Positions 1 to 11,684 are shown, counted from the stretch's first letter. The stretch is DNA of 64,000 bases from Sabellastarte sp. h YS-2021 (GCA_964017235.1 OZ024931.1:103558221-103622220), one strand, 5' to 3'. Numbers and translations: made by a program. Notes: a model not told the origin generated them from the sequence alone.

Positions 1-1129
1 AGATTGTTATTGGAAGGATTATAACCAGCCTAGCTACAGAAATGAGAGCTAAGTGATCAATATTTCCCATTTTCAAAAATTTGATCTGGGCACTAACATT
101 CTTATACTTATAATAAGAATTTTTTTCGAAATTTTCTTAGAAGATTCTAAGAATAATAATTTTGGTATTGACTAGATTCTTATTCTTAGAATTTTTTCTT
201 ATTCTCGGGATTTTTTTCTAAGAATTATGTTCAAATCTAAAAATGATCAAGACCATAAATAAGTTAAGAAAAAGGTGACATATTTCATGTTTTTATATCA
301 GTTGCATGCAAATAGACATTTTTTTTCTGAAACCAGACAAATCCACTGTCCAAGAGATTTAGATTTACAGCTCAAGGCTGGAGTAAGTGACTTATGCTAT
401 CTTCTTGACTGGTTTTAAATATGACCGCCATGTATATTTTCCCCGCTTCAAAATTTTAAATGGCTCGAATTAAGTTAAAAATACTTAGATAATTCTCTGA
501 ATTAGTTTTTGAGTCAACAGTAAGTGGGCAAGTGTACATCAACACATATTCTGAACATTCTCAACAACATTTAGCACATTTTGAGTTGAATACATATGTC
601 CACATTGATTTGATGTACATATCCCACTGTGAGAGTTTTATGTTTACTCTTCTAATCATTTTATCCATTTAGTGCAACTATTTTATTACATAATAACTCA
701 AATAAATGTGTAATAAGATTTACAATTATATATGCCACAAAAGTATTGATAATATCATATATTTATTTGTGTGGGATATATTTACAGATAATAAGCACAC
801 CGCTGTGCGATTTATGTTTGATAAGTTGTGTTTTATGAAAAAGTCTTGGTCTTAAAGTGATGACTTTTATTCTTGCCAAAACCCGCTTTAATGAATACCT
901 ATTAATGAAAATTCTTAGCTGAGAGAAAAATGTTTTATTATTCATCACAAGCCGTAATTGACCCATATGGGGATATTGAGTGGGATATATATTTTGTGTG
1001 TACACAGTGCCTCCGTACCATGGATAATAAGTGTCAATAACTTCCAGTTTTTCCTCTAGTATCTCAGAAGGTATGTTAACTACAAATATGTCCCTGAAGC
1101 GGGGATACTATGGATTCATCATCGTCATC

Positions 1130-2210
1130 GTCCGCGCCCGTGTCCGTGTCCGCAGAGATTTCTTGTTAGCGACCTACAGTCCACATTTCTTTCCAGATTT
1201 CTTTCACATTTGGCAGTTGCCTTGATATGGTGGAGGACTCGCCACCCTATCTTTTTGGTAGGCTTTATGTCTAAATTAGGCCTGTGGTAGACAAAAATGT
1301 CTAAAATGTGGAATATTGCTTGTTAGCGACCTACAGTCCACATTTCTTTCCAGATTTCTTTCATATTTGGCAGGTGGCTTGGTATGGTGGACGACTCGCC
1401 ACCCTATCTTTTTGGTAGGCTTTATGTCTAAATTAGGCCTGTGGTAGACAAAAATGTCTAAATTAGACCTATGGTAGACAAAAATGTCTAAAATGTGGAA
1501 TATTGCTTGTTAGTGACCTACAGTCCAGATTTCTTTCATATTTGGCAGGTGGCTTGGTATGGTAGAGAAGTCACCACCCTATCTTTTCGGTAGGCTTTAT
1601 GTCTAATTTAGGCCTGTGGTAGACAAAAATGTCTAAAATGTGGAATATTGCTTGTTAGCGACCAACAGTCCACATTTCTTTTCAGATTTCTTTCATATTT
1701 GGCAGGTGGCTTGGTATGCTAGAGGACTCGCCACCCTATCTTTTTGGTAGGGTTTATGTCTAAATTAGGCCTGTGGTAGACAAAAATGTCTAAATTAGGC
1801 CTATGGTAGACAAAAAATGTCTAAAATGTGGAATATTGCTTGTTAGTGACCTACAGTCCACATTTCTTTCCAGATGTCTTTCATATTTGGCAGGTGGCTT
1901 GGTATGCTAGAGGACTCGCCACCCTATCTTTTTGGTAGGGTTTATGTCTAAATTAGGCCTGTGGTAGACAAAAATGTCTAAAATGTGGAATATTGCTTGT
2001 TAGCAACCTACAGTCCACATTTCTTTCCAGATTTATTTCATATCTGGCAGGTGGCTTGGTATGCTAGAGGACTCGCCACCCTATCTTTTTGGTAGGGTTT
2101 ATGTCTAAATTAGGCCTGTGGTAGACAAAAATGTCTAAAATGTGGAATATTGCTTGTTAGCGACCTACAGTTCACATTTCTTTCCACATTTCTTTCATAT
2201 TTGGCAGGTC
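1130..2210. repeat. Satellite array, about 155- or 188-bp units
   Basis: About seven units begin with CTTGTTAGCGACCTACAGT, near 1163, 1319, 1506, 1651, 1840, 1996 and 2152. Spacings alternate between about 145-156 and 187-189 bp. The longer units contain an extra copy of a roughly 33-bp internal block (GTCTAAATTAGGCCTRTGGTAGACAAAAAT). Units are very similar to each other, which suggests recent expansion or homogenisation. The open frames crossing the array look non-coding. Confidence 0.9.
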
Positions 2211-2700
2211 GCTTATCGCTTAAAAGTATTGCAGATAGCCAATTTTTCTCAAATAACTCATTCATCTAGTTTTGGGAGAGCTTTCACATGGCGCAGTTTC
2301 AGACCCGTAGATAATTACTCACCTACTCAAAATGAGTAAATGCAAATTATCTCTGAAACTATTGCGGATAGCCAATTTTTCTCAAATAACTCATTCATCT
2401 ACTTTTGGGAGAGCTTTCACATGGTGAAGTTCCAGACCCGTAGGTAATTACTCACCTACTCAAAATGAGTAAATGCGAATTATCTCTAAAAGTATTGCAG
2501 ATAGCCAATTTTTCTCAAATAACTCATTCATATACATTTTGGAGAGCTTTCAATTAGTGAATTTTCAGATCCGTAGCTACTTACTCACCTATTCAAAATG
2601 AGTAAATGCCTATTATCTCTAAAAGTATTGCAGATAGCCAGTATTTCTCAAATAACTCATTCACCTACATTTTGGAGAGCTTTCACATGCTAAAGTTTTT
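2209..2700. repeat. Second tandem array, about 135-bp units
   Basis: Four units carry AGTATTGCAGATAGCC followed by CAAATAACTCATTCA, then GAGAGCTTTCA and ACTCAAAATGAGTAAATG, at about 2227, 2360, 2501 and 2626. The array abuts the 155-bp satellite without a spacer, so the two families have been joined head to tail. Confidence 0.85.
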
Positions 2701-2749
2701 TTATGAATTTTTTATATAATTTAATGCATTAAAATTAATGAAATGATGC

Positions 2750-3060
2750 ACTAAATCAATTATAACTTGAAAAGTACTGCATTTAGAGCACTTTGTTAAA
2801 ATATGTTATTCAGCTACTTTTTCCATAGCTACAACATGGTGAGTAACTTGGGTGTCTATCTCAATAGCTAAGTGAGTAATAGCTACTTTTGGACTTTTCA
2901 GTAACTTCCATCATGAGTAAAATCACTTGTAACTTGAAAACTATTGCATTTTGAGAATTTTGTGCAAATATGTTATTCAGCTACTTTTGGGTCAGCTATA
3001 ACATAGTTAAATTTCAGACCTCTAGCTCGTGGCATAGCTAAGTAATAGGTACTTTTGCCT
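2750..3060. repeat. Degenerate tandem repeat, about two units of 165 bp
   Basis: Two diverged units share TAACTTGAAAA, TATGTTATTCAGCTACTTTT and an AGCTAYAACATRGT segment, starting near 2760 and 2928. The wording resembles the adjacent 135-bp array (CTACTTTTGG, GAGTAA), so this may be an older relative of it. Confidence 0.55.
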
Positions 3061-3756
3061 TTGCCAGTGGATACATCTTGCATCTGGCCACAGATGCGTC
3101 CTTATTCTAGTTATAAAGGTCGTCTTACAGCACTTCTGCTCGTGTTTGTTGCATAAATATCCATGCAAAAATGACTGAGATATTGCAAATTAAAGATTGA
3201 GGGTCTTATATTCACTGTTGCTCATGCTTTTGACAGCTTTTATCACATTCTCTCATTAAATATTCATTTTATTAAACCCATAAATCGTACAAAATGGTGG
3301 ATAATAAAACATCCCCATTAGACATATACAGAAATGTATCATTCACGAAGATTAACACTAATACTCATGCTTCTCACTCATATGATATTGTTATCTCCAT
3401 TTGTGACATTTTGTCTGTATATATCATCTGGGAGATTTTCCTATTGTATTTGAGACTGGGCTAAACGTAAGAAAATACTAAGATTAAGACCTTTTGTGAA
3501 TCCAGTACCTAATCCTGACATTGCAAACAGTAAAAGTGTAAATAAATCACATGACTGATCATGTGACATAAAAAACTATATGCATGCACATGTTTCTGTT
3601 TACTATTCTTAATTAAGAAATTCTTATTCTCAGAAATAATTCTTAACTAAGAATTGTTTTGAGAATACAATGTTTTTCGTAGATTTAGAAAATTCTGAAA
3701 TAAGAAAATTTTCTAATTCTAAGAAAAATTAGTAAGAATGTTAGTAAATATGGGCC

Positions 3757-4195
3757 CTTGGCCCTACTCTGCCTCTGCCTCTGTCTGAATCAACATAAAC
3801 TTATACTTCAGAGGTAAGATGTGATACTTCATGTTACAAACTGGATTTATGTTATATCCAGGTTGACTTTTTTTTTTGCAGATATGTAATGCATTTGTAT
3901 GGGTCTGCTGAAACAAAGTGGGGATATATCGGTGTAGTAAGACTTAAGTGTGATCGCTACTTGAGGGATTACGTGCTTTGAAGTTTAACAGAAAAACAAG
4001 TTTTTATTTTTAAACAACATTTCCCTTATTTTCACACACTTTTAAGATGTATTATACACAATACAGTTTGTAAAATACTTTTTAAGGTTAAACCAAGAAT
4101 TTTCCCACTGCCTTCATCAGCTTATCAAAATAAGTACGGGTTAAATGTCCAGTAAAACAGCAGACAAAACTTTGAAATAAATCCTCTAGGCAGCT
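3757..4195. other. Intergenic or intronic DNA, no feature recognised
   Basis: AT-rich sequence. I see no reading frame, repeat end or RNA gene that I can support here. Confidence 0.5.
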
Positions 4196-4520
4196 CAATT
4201 CGTATTGTACTGTTCATTTATACTAAAGGGAATATATCCGCGTACTACAGGACTCAAAGTGTTATTTAACCCACCTGACTGCACAAGTACAGGCCAAGCT
4301 CTCAATTTATAGACATTCCAGTAACTCAAAGACAGAAGGTTCATCGCTGAACATTTATCAATGCCCCTGAGGTTCTTTAAAATGCAACTGATGATAGGAC
4401 CCAATAACAGAGGAGAGTCATTTTTAGTGGTCATTTGAACCACTATGTATCTGCCTGAACCTGGGTTTGAACATATGTCCTCTGTGCCCCTAGGCGAGTG
4501 TGTTATCCGCTAATTCACAT
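4196..4520 (-). repeat. tRNA-derived SINE relic (family C)
   Basis: On the minus strand the sequence has a tRNA-like head (CTAGGGGCACAGAGG) and a B-box-like GTTCAAACCCAGG, followed by a body that shares CCCCTGAGGTTCTTTA with a second copy at 47540-47735. It is diverged and has no clear tail. The open frame across it is not a gene. Confidence 0.5.
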
Positions 4521-5099
4521 TGACAGATTATTTGGTGAAAGATAAAGCCTGATAAAAAAAAAAAAGTACTGACAGACTGATGAATTACATTTATAAAATA
4601 TAAATAACATTGTTGTTATATTAATTCAAATAATTCAATATCCCTTCAATCTAATTATAATTTCAAATTATAAATTCAGGCTGTGTTGTAATTATACTAC
4701 GGCAGCACTGACATATTATGTCATAGGGGTGTTCCACTGGGGCCGTCTTGTGAGTAACTATGGATTTTTTAAGGGGCAGGAGCAATGTTTAAAGAGTCAG
4801 TTGGGGTCAGTTGTGGTTTCCTGGCTTGTCACAGTGGATTAGCAAAATATAAAACACTCTCCACGACTCTGTATCTGGACCTTGGCTCCTCCCACCTGGA
4901 AACTGTCCTGTCAAGGGTCTCTATGGCTTGTTGGACACACTTCCCGCCTTGTCCTATACGATCTTGCCTGGCATCACTTCCTGGCCTGTCGTGGTTAAGT
5001 ACCTGAACACCACCTCCTGACAGGCCGTACAAACAAACCAACCATACTTGAAAGGAAACTAGTCTGTCATATACATAACCAACCTGACTTGGTCACTTC

Positions 5100-5900
5100 T
5101 CGTCAATATAGGAAGTTTCCAGGTCTTCGACCATCGACTGGGTAACATCTAATGGGCCTGTTCCACCAAAAGATTAAGCCCCGATCCTGTCGGCGACCCT
5201 TAATCGTGGGTAGTCTTGGAAAAAATGGAAAAAAAATTGACCAATGGGGTGGAAGACAGAATCGGTATGAAGGTCTGGGATTAACTACAGATCGGCCTCA
5301 GGACACCCCAGGAGGCCCCAGACAGTCCCTAACTGGTCTGGGACTAAGAACAGACTAAGCCATTTTTCTGGTCGGTTTGAACCATGATCCTGTCGTAGAC
5401 AAACCGACTGGGTCCCAGGACGCCTCAGGCCTCCTGGGACTAAGAGCCGACTAACCCAGGATTAAGTCCCAACCCCACAAGGTGTCCTGAGGCGTCCCCA
5501 GGCGTCCCCAGACCGAGATAGCCGATTTTTGTTTTGCAATGGGACTAAGGGTCGCAGGAGGCCTGGGACTAAGAATAGAGGGTCTGGGACTAAGGGTCGG
5601 CGACTAAGGGTCCCAGGCGGCCTGGGACCACATAGGACTGTGTAAATTTGGTCTGAGGAGGCCTGAGGACACCTGGGACTGGACATTTTGTTTATGGCGG
5701 GAAAAAATAATCGGTTGGGGTCGGGAGAAATATCAAACATGTTTGATTTCTCACACGGCCCCAACCGACCACAACCGACCCTTACAGAAGGTCTGGGACT
5801 AAGCAAATATTTCAAACCGACCCTCAAAAACCCTTAATCGGGAGCCTTAGTCGTGTGGTGGAACACCCACATAAGCAGGACAAACTCGGAACACATCACG
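5100..5900. repeat. Harbinger subterminal GC-rich short repeats
   Basis: A dense field of short motifs such as GGTCTGGGACTAAG, CAGGAGGCC and ACCGACC repeats in both orientations. It lies inside the left arm of the Harbinger element and is probably a subterminal transposase-binding or structural region. The long minus-strand frame here has repetitive, Arg/Pro-rich composition and is not treated as a gene. Confidence 0.45.
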
Positions 5901-6216
5901 ACAAGCTGTAAAAACCTGACAAGGCAGTTACAGCAACAGACAAGCTGCGAAGTGAAAAGGAGAAGCAGGCTTCATTTTACTGACCCACGGCTTGTCAGTT
6001 ATGAAATCTCTGTCTATATAAGGTGAGTCAGTTTGCACAATCCATCATTTGGAATCTGGCATCTGAAGGATTACGTCTGGCAGTGTTTAAGATAAGACTT
6101 TTCTTTTTAACAAATTAACTAGGATTTAGTGTTGAGATACAAGTTGGGCTGACTTGTTTATAGGCTTTTGTTTTGCACAAACACTGCTTTTGAAAAGAAA
6201 ACAGGTCATAAAAAAG

Positions 6217-6899
6217 CATGCAAGGACAGACAGAAGTGGTACAGAAATAGACACAGAGGGTGGAGGAGAGGCAGACACATCTCAATCGTACTCCAGGCCT
6301 AAGAAGGGGCATATGACGAACATTTACTTAACAGATTCAGATGAGGAGGCCATTGTGCACTTTGTCAAGGATCATGAGGAGCTCTATGACAAGACCAACG
6401 GGCATTTTAAGGACAAGGGTGAGAAGGAATGCCTGTGGGAGAGGTTCGCCAACAGCCGCAAGCTGTCAAAGTGTGCAAAACTTGGTTTGAATCCCAAAGG
6501 ACTCGCTATGGCAAACTCACCCAGTCCAAGTCTGGCCAGGCTCCCAAGGAAATGACAGAGAAGTAGAACTGGATTCAGGATAAATTTAGGCTCTTGAAGA
6601 CACACATCAGACAAAAGGAACTCAGCAAATCTTCAGCCTTAAAGTCCCCGGCCAGAAGAGCCATTGGATCTGCTGCCTCAGCACACAGCATCTCCAGAGG
6701 TTTAACCAACACAGATAGTATAGAAATCAGCATGCAATCAGACACCATAATACAGCCTGCAGTTACAAGCCCCAGTGAAGTTTCCCAGCATTCAACAGTC
6801 GACCAGCAGGCCATGGACCAGTTTGCACAGATGAAAACTATGCTGTCATCTTTTAGCAGGCCAAGGCAGGAGACCACCAGAACAGCCTTCTGTAACTAA
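6217..6899 (+). pseudogene. Harbinger Myb/MADF-like DNA-binding protein, broken
   Basis: In this superfamily the second protein helps bring the transposase to the nucleus and the TIRs. A candidate start ATG lies at 6313 (MTNIYLTDSDEEA). It is followed by a MADF/Myb-like helix region (EEAIVHFVKDHEELYD, ECLWERFANSRKLS). After about 6466 the conserved continuation (CKTWFESQRTRYGKL) is found in another frame, so a one-base frameshift has occurred, and an in-frame TAG follows near 6565. The C-terminal part (about 6594-6899) is Ser/Gln-rich and ends in a hydrophobic-spaced segment (QQAMDQFAQMKTMLSSF). The gene is non-functional as it stands. Family assignment rests on the domain pattern and the transposase partner. 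Confidence 0.65.
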
Positions 6900-7389
6900 C
6901 TTGTATCTGAGGTTGAGGCCTTAGAATATAAAGACTTTTAAACATTCGGAAGCAAGGCTATGAAACTTTTAAGCGGCATCCAGAGCAAGGCAGAGGAAAG
7001 GGGCATCCGCCCAGCAACCCCAGCAACTTACACTTTCTAGGAGCTCCAGTACAACTTCAACATATGTGCCACAAACTTTTCAACAGCTACAGCAACCAGC
7101 ACCAGCTGGTCGGGAATACATCTTAACTATTTCAGAGACTCAGATGCCAGCAAGCCAGGCCAGGTAACCAGTCCAGCAGAGCTAAGTGGCACCCAGAAAA
7201 CAGCAGCAACCCAGAGGGGAGTCGACTTCTTTTGTAGTTGTTGATGACCAACAGGTCAGACCTTAAAGACTGCTTACTTTCACACTGACTCTGACATAGC
7301 ACTTTAACCCACCGTCAATTGCCTCAGCCACAGGTAAATAAAAGTTCACACAACATATCAGATCTCTACGGAAGCCTATAAGGGTCATG

Positions 7390-7575
7390 TTGAAAAAAAA
7401 AATTAAGTCGTAATTACGACTTACACAAGTCGTAATTATGAGATACTAAGTCGTAATTACGACTTGTGAATTTTTTTTAAAACAAAAAACAACAATATTA
7501 TCTTGTAATTACGACTTACACAAGTCGTAATTACGACATGAATTTTTTTTAAAACGAAAAACAACAAAATTGTCT
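7390..7575. repeat. Palindromic AAGTCGTAATTACGACTT array, left arm
   Basis: Several copies and half-copies of the perfect palindrome AAGTCGTAATTACGACTT are separated by A/T-rich spacers. Its mirror lies at 8590-8765 on the right arm. The DNA can form nested hairpins at two scales, within each palindrome and between arms. Confidence 0.85.
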
Positions 7576-7734
7576 TGCAATTATAACTTAAGACTGGGTC
7601 ACATTGGGATGATTTTAAAACTATGATGGAGGTAGCTAATGCAGAATAAAGTTGACCAAACATTTTTCTTTTATAAAACCAATCTATGCTAATAGAGGGT
7701 GTGGTGTTTGCTCAGAGCTAAAGCTCTAAGTTGG

Positions 7735-8006
7735 GCATGATCTCCCTTAGTGGTCAAGTGGGTAACACATTTGCCTGGCACACTGTTAATTAGGGTTCAA
7801 GCCTGGGTCAGGGAGATAGATAGTGACTCAGATGATCACTATAATGGAGGTCCCGTGTTATTGGGCCCTTTCCCCAGTGACACCTAAAAGAACTTTGGAG
7901 ACGTTGATAATTAGTCATCTCCAAGCCTCTGTCTCTCTCTATTGTAAATGTGATAGTCCCAGTATGATCCTGAGTGGTTGATGTGGATGTTAAACAACTA
8001 AATAAC
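7735..8006 (+). repeat. tRNA-derived SINE (family C) inside the foldback element
   Basis: The head has a tRNA-like A-box region (AGTGGTCAAGTGGGTAACAC) and B-box-like GGTTCAAGCCTGG, a unique body, and an ending GTTAAACAACTAAATAA. A head-only copy in the opposite orientation lies at 8386-8490, forming part of the inverted repeat. It is a retroposed element, not a tRNA gene, because the predicted arms do not fold as a tRNA. Confidence 0.6.
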
Positions 8007-8589
8007 TTTACCTAAGTTGGGCATGACTGACAGGACACGGCAACAGTCTAGCTGACCATAAAATCTTTTGCTACATATACTCAAGGTAGGAAAGTGACTT
8101 TAACCGACATCAACCTAAGTAGCCAGTACCACCAGCCTACAGAACACTCACTAATAACATTCAATTAGAGCCAATTACATTAAACAACTAGCTTACACTC
8201 TCAAAATTGTGCACTGACTGTAGCCTGTTATTAACTAGTCATAGAGCCCCATAGACTTCCATATTGCCTGACCTAATTTTGCTTGCTTAGGCTAAAGTGG
8301 GTGTCCCAGTGTACTATCTTTTACAATGGCATGCCCACAACCCTAGAATGTGGTTTATTTTTGGGCGAGGGTTGTGGGCAACTTGTGTAGGCAGTTGTCT
8401 ATGTATCTCCCTGACCCAGGCTTGAACCTGAATTAACAGCGTGCCAGGCAAGTGTGTTACCCACTTGACCACTGGGGGAGATCATGCCCAACTTACAGCT
8501 GTAGCACTAAGCAAACACCACACCCTCTACTAGCATAGATTGGTGCTACAAAGGAATAATGTTTGACTTATGAAATTTTTTTAAAACCA

Positions 8590-8765
8590 AAAACAAGAAC
8601 TCCTAAGTCGTAATTACGACATAGGATCTCGTAATTACGACTTGTGTAAGTCGTAATTATGAGATAGTAAGTCGTAATTACGAGATAATGTTGTTGTTTT
8701 TTGTTTTAAAAAAAATTCATAAGTCGTAATTACGACATAGTAAGTCGTAATTACGACTTAATTTT
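8590..8765. repeat. Palindromic AAGTCGTAATTACGACTT array, right arm
   Basis: Mirror of the array at 7390-7575, with copies of TCGTAATTACGA and A/T-rich spacers. Together they form the outer stems of the foldback element. Confidence 0.85.
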
Positions 8766-8812
8766 TTTTTCAACATGACCCTTATAGGCTTCCGTAGATC
8801 TCTCTTGTCTCT

Positions 8813-9605
8813 AACATGACATCTTTTCGCTTTTGCTCCATGGTGGCCAGTAGTACCCTGAATCTGCTCACTAATATTTCAAACACAATATTTCTCCACC
8901 ACCCTCCTGCCTCTGGAGATCCTGTAGTTTGCTATTCTCTCGTCCCTTGTGAGTTGTCTTCTGCTGTAGGGTTTCACCATCCATGGCATCAAGGCAAAGG
9001 CGTCATCACCCAACAAGAAATAGTTCAAATCTGGTCCTCCCTCCCCAGCGGTTCAGTTGGCAGAAGCCCCAAGGTGCCATCTTCGATCTTCTTCCTCAAC
9101 TTGCTTCAATTAAAAATCTGTGTATCTGATGAAGATCCATTTGACCCAAAATTTACCCAGAGGAATCTGTATTCTGTGTCTACCAATGCTAGCAGCACCA
9201 GAGAAAAGAAGCCCTTGTAGTTATAATATTCACTTCCAGATTTCTTTGGCTTCTTCATGGCGATATGTTTCCCATCTAGTGCCCTTACAACATGGGGGCA
9301 TTCCATTCGGTTCTAAACCTTTTATCCACCTTTTTTCAGTTCTCAGGGTCAGCAGGACAGGTTAAATACTCTTCCTGAAATTCAGCAAGGATGGCTCGGC
9401 AGACATAAGGGACAAATTTACAGATGGCGGTTCGTCCAACCAACCAATGATACTGTAAGGAAGTGTACATTTCTCCTGTTGTCAGGTGTCTTAGCATTAT
9501 TGCCAGTTTCAATCCAACTTCTAAGGGCTTCCTGAAATTGCTGACTGACTTCTTGAAGCGCCGGTGTATACGTTCTTCATCGAGGTCCAAAAAGGCAGGT
9601 GGCAT
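8813..9605 (-). pseudogene. PIF/Harbinger DDE transposase, broken
   Basis: This enzyme would cut and rejoin the element's ends. The N-terminal helix-turn-helix region is at 9605-9336 (LAIMLRHLTTGEMYTSLQYH). The catalytic core begins near 9300 with [20 protein letters not shown], carrying the first Asp, then [21 protein letters not shown]. The later blocks ([16 protein letters not shown] and [11 protein letters not shown], carrying the second Asp and the Glu) are present near 9000-8890 but in other frames. At least three breaks are visible: a stop near 9340, a frame change just after it, and a stop near 9105. The C-terminus runs up to the foldback insertion. Clearly the DDE_Tnp_4-type family, and inactive. 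Confidence 0.85.
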
Positions 9606-9769
9606 CCTGACAAGATAAATAAATAGTCTGGTAGTCTGGGATATTAGTCTGTATTAAATCGGCCAGGAGGGTTCCTGTAGCATTCTCTTTCTTCTCTTTA
9701 TCTCTTTATCCAGAGCATGACCCAGGGATTTGGTGGCTTTCTTCTTATCCTGGGTGGTGGGCAGGCCTG

Positions 9770-9930
9770 GGGCAATGGTAATGTGTAATGCCCTGTAATG
9801 CATTACATTTTCCAAAGTAATGCAATGTAATGTGTAATGCACATTAAAAAAGGCAAAGTAATGTGTAATGTAATGCATTACTTTTGAAAAGTAGTGTGAA
9901 TTCACATTACTTTTACATTACATTGTCATT
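9770..9930. repeat. TAATGCATTAC-rich foldback insertion
   Basis: About 160 bp built from GTAATGTAATGCATTAC-like words in both orientations, forming a self-complementary block inside the Harbinger sequence. It resembles the ends of small hAT-like MITEs known from other animals, but no target duplication was identified. Confidence 0.6.
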
Positions 9931-10676
9931 ACTTCTTTGATGAATATTTTAACTTGTATATAGTTTTTGTATGAAGCCAGAGTTGTCATTTACTGTCACT
10001 GACAGTTCCTATTTTTTCCTATTTTTACATGGAAAAAACTTAAAATACTTTTAGATTATTCAGTAATATTTAAATATGACTGGTGGCTGTGGTGAAGGTG
10101 CTGTCTGAAGGGCAGGAGCTAGTTCTGGGTTAGATGTGTCCGTTGCTGTCTGTAAATCATTATGAAAATCAAAATATTAAACTCAGTAAAAACAAAAGCT
10201 TCTTTAGAAAGTTTCTCTGTTGTGTATCTGGGATCTTTGCAGTGATAAATGAAAGTTTACAGCAGCCAGAAGGGGTTTATAGTGTTGGTTTGATCTCAAC
10301 TCTGGATCCCAACTCCAGAAATTAATCAGTCCAGTCGTGGTGAGTCAGAAAAATGCTCCATTTCTGTCAGTTTGTCAGTATGGCTTGTCATGACCTGATA
10401 GGGCTTATCCTGGTAGTTCTCATCTAATCATGGAAAAAAGCATCCTGACCTGAAGTCAGGTCGGTATCTTGATCCAGACAAGCCGGCATGTACTGTCAGG
10501 AAGATGAAACTGAGCCAAACTTGGCCCCCAATCCCCGAATTTTGCAACCTAGTTGTAGAGTTGGTTATAGATTCGGCTCCAGTGGAACACCCCCATTAAA
10601 TATGAGTATCGGTCTTTGGGTATTCAGTTGCATCATATCATATGTTAAGATTTGAATGAAAGAATGTGTTTTGCAG

Positions 10677-10711
10677 GGGGACAAGACAAGCCAATCCCAC
10701 AGAGTAATCAG
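10677..10711 (+). CDS. TNF-ligand gene, possible short stalk exon
   Basis: A 35-nt block between an acceptor (TGTTTTGCAG) and a donor (GTAAAT). Read with two leading bases completing a codon, it gives a short polar peptide (GQDKPIPQSNQ) and ends in phase 0, matching the next exon's start. A hydrophilic stalk of this kind is expected between the membrane anchor and the TNF domain. It is short enough to be chance. No upstream exon for the cytoplasmic tail or membrane span was found. Confidence 0.4.
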
Positions 10712-11623
10712 GTAAATATTCTATTCAATTTTTATGGATAACAAAATCAATAAAGCTGTGCAAAAGATTTCAAAAGCTAAATGAAGTGTAGATATAAATC
10801 GGAATGATTTTAATCCAATGGCCGGGTCACAGAATTAGCAACACAAGACAAATGAACCAGACAATATTTTTAAAGTTTTATAAAGGCAATATCTGGGCAA
10901 AAGAATTTAACAAAAAAGAAACTGTGAATGTTACAGAGTAAATAATATGTGAAGGCAGAGTATATATTATGGAATGTGCATGACAGAGAACCGGATGGCC
11001 TCATTTAGTTTCGCTTCAAATCCATGGTTTGTGTCTAATGATCTGTTCACACTTATATGTCCAATGTGGCTTAATGTTCAACATATTGGGCAAATCGTCA
11101 TTCATGCAAGTGACATCTTTTTTTACATTTGTGGTACCACTTATCACTTATCACTATATAGTCATTTCAGGGAAATGGGTGCTCCCACCATGATTATTTC
11201 AAACATTTCCAAACAATTATAGGGTGACAAAACATGTCCGTTTGGGAAACGTTTACAGGCGATTGTAAAAAGTATCTCCACTTACACCTACTTACAGATA
11301 CTTTGGGCCACGACCTAATTTGTTAAAGATTTGTACTAATGAAACAGAGAGGTGGGAACAAGGAATAAACAAATATATTTATGTTTTTATTTTTTGCTAG
11401 GCTTTAGATTTTGCTTGCAAAGAATGAACACAAAAATTGTTTTCGATAAGATAACACTTAATTGACCAAACAGAGACGACCATTGTTTTAGTATACTATG
11501 TACAACTAAAAATAGCTGCTGTTTTTTTTAAAAAATATAAACATGAGACAAGATTGCCCAGTAAATGATATAAATTAATGTTTCACTTCCGTTTCTGTTC
11601 ATGTTTCTTTCTTGTTTTTGCAG

Positions 11624-11684
11624 GTGACTGCTGTCCATTTGGTGTTGGGTGCAAACATGTCTGTACCCTCTCTGACATCACAAA
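11624..11684 (+). CDS. TNF-ligand gene, first exon of the TNF homology domain
   Basis: The exon is bounded by a strong pyrimidine tract plus TTTTTGCAG and by the donor GTAAGC. In phase 0 it reads VTAVHLVLGANMSVPSLTSQ plus one base, which completes a codon with the first two bases of the next exon. The AVHLVLG segment fits the opening A strand of TNF domains (usually A-H-L). Its phase agreement with the next two exons is the main support. Confidence 0.7.

Larger units (their letters stand above)
88..3756. mobile_element. TIR-bounded non-autonomous repeat block filled with satellite arrays
   Basis: The two ends carry related inverted sequence. The left end reads GGGCACTAACATTCTTA and the right end, read in reverse complement, has GGGCCC followed by TACTAACATTCTTA. 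Both ends continue into stretches rich in TTCTTAGAA and its complement (about 100-235 and 3600-3740). The interior has no coding region and is dominated by tandem repeats. A short relative of the ends sits at 12231-12480. This looks like a large non-autonomous DNA element that has gathered satellites, but no target-site duplication was found, so the boundaries are approximate. Confidence 0.4.
7366..8797. mobile_element. Foldback (long inverted repeat) element with 4-bp target duplication
   Basis: The left end CTACGGAAGCCTATAAGGG and the right end CCCTTATAGGCTTCCGTAG are perfect complements, flanked by ATCT at 7362-7365 and 8798-8801. The arms extend hundreds of bases and contain repeated copies of the palindrome AAGTCGTAATTACGACTT, then an inverted SINE fragment on each arm. 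There is no coding region. It interrupts the decayed Harbinger element; the Harbinger relic near 32.3 kb lacks it, which supports insertion. The superfamily is not identified. Confidence 0.8.
4726..10594. mobile_element. PIF/Harbinger DNA transposon, decayed, with a nested foldback element
   Basis: The ends form an inverted repeat: GGGGTGTTCCACTGGGGCC at the left and its near-complement ending in AGTGGAACACCCC at the right. Inside lie the two genes typical of this superfamily in convergent order: a Myb/MADF-like DNA-binding protein on + (about 6217-6899) and a DDE transposase on - (about 8813-9605). Both are broken. A 1.43-kb foldback element (7366-8797) is inserted between them. The 3-bp target duplication usual for Harbinger is not exact here (ATA against ATT). 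The right end lies about 80 bp upstream of a TNF-gene exon acceptor, so the element sits in or beside that gene's intron. Confidence 0.8.

Noticed and set aside
763-1005. Open frame of 80 codons on the minus strand
   Set aside because: AT-rich, no domain, no splice context; background in eukaryotic DNA.
1031-2339. Open frames across the left satellites
   Set aside because: They follow the repeat period and change frame from unit to unit.
5462-5827. 121-codon minus-strand frame
   Set aside because: Lies in Harbinger subterminal short repeats; composition is dictated by the repeats.
8816-9220. 134-codon plus-strand frame
   Set aside because: Antisense shadow of the decayed Harbinger transposase.
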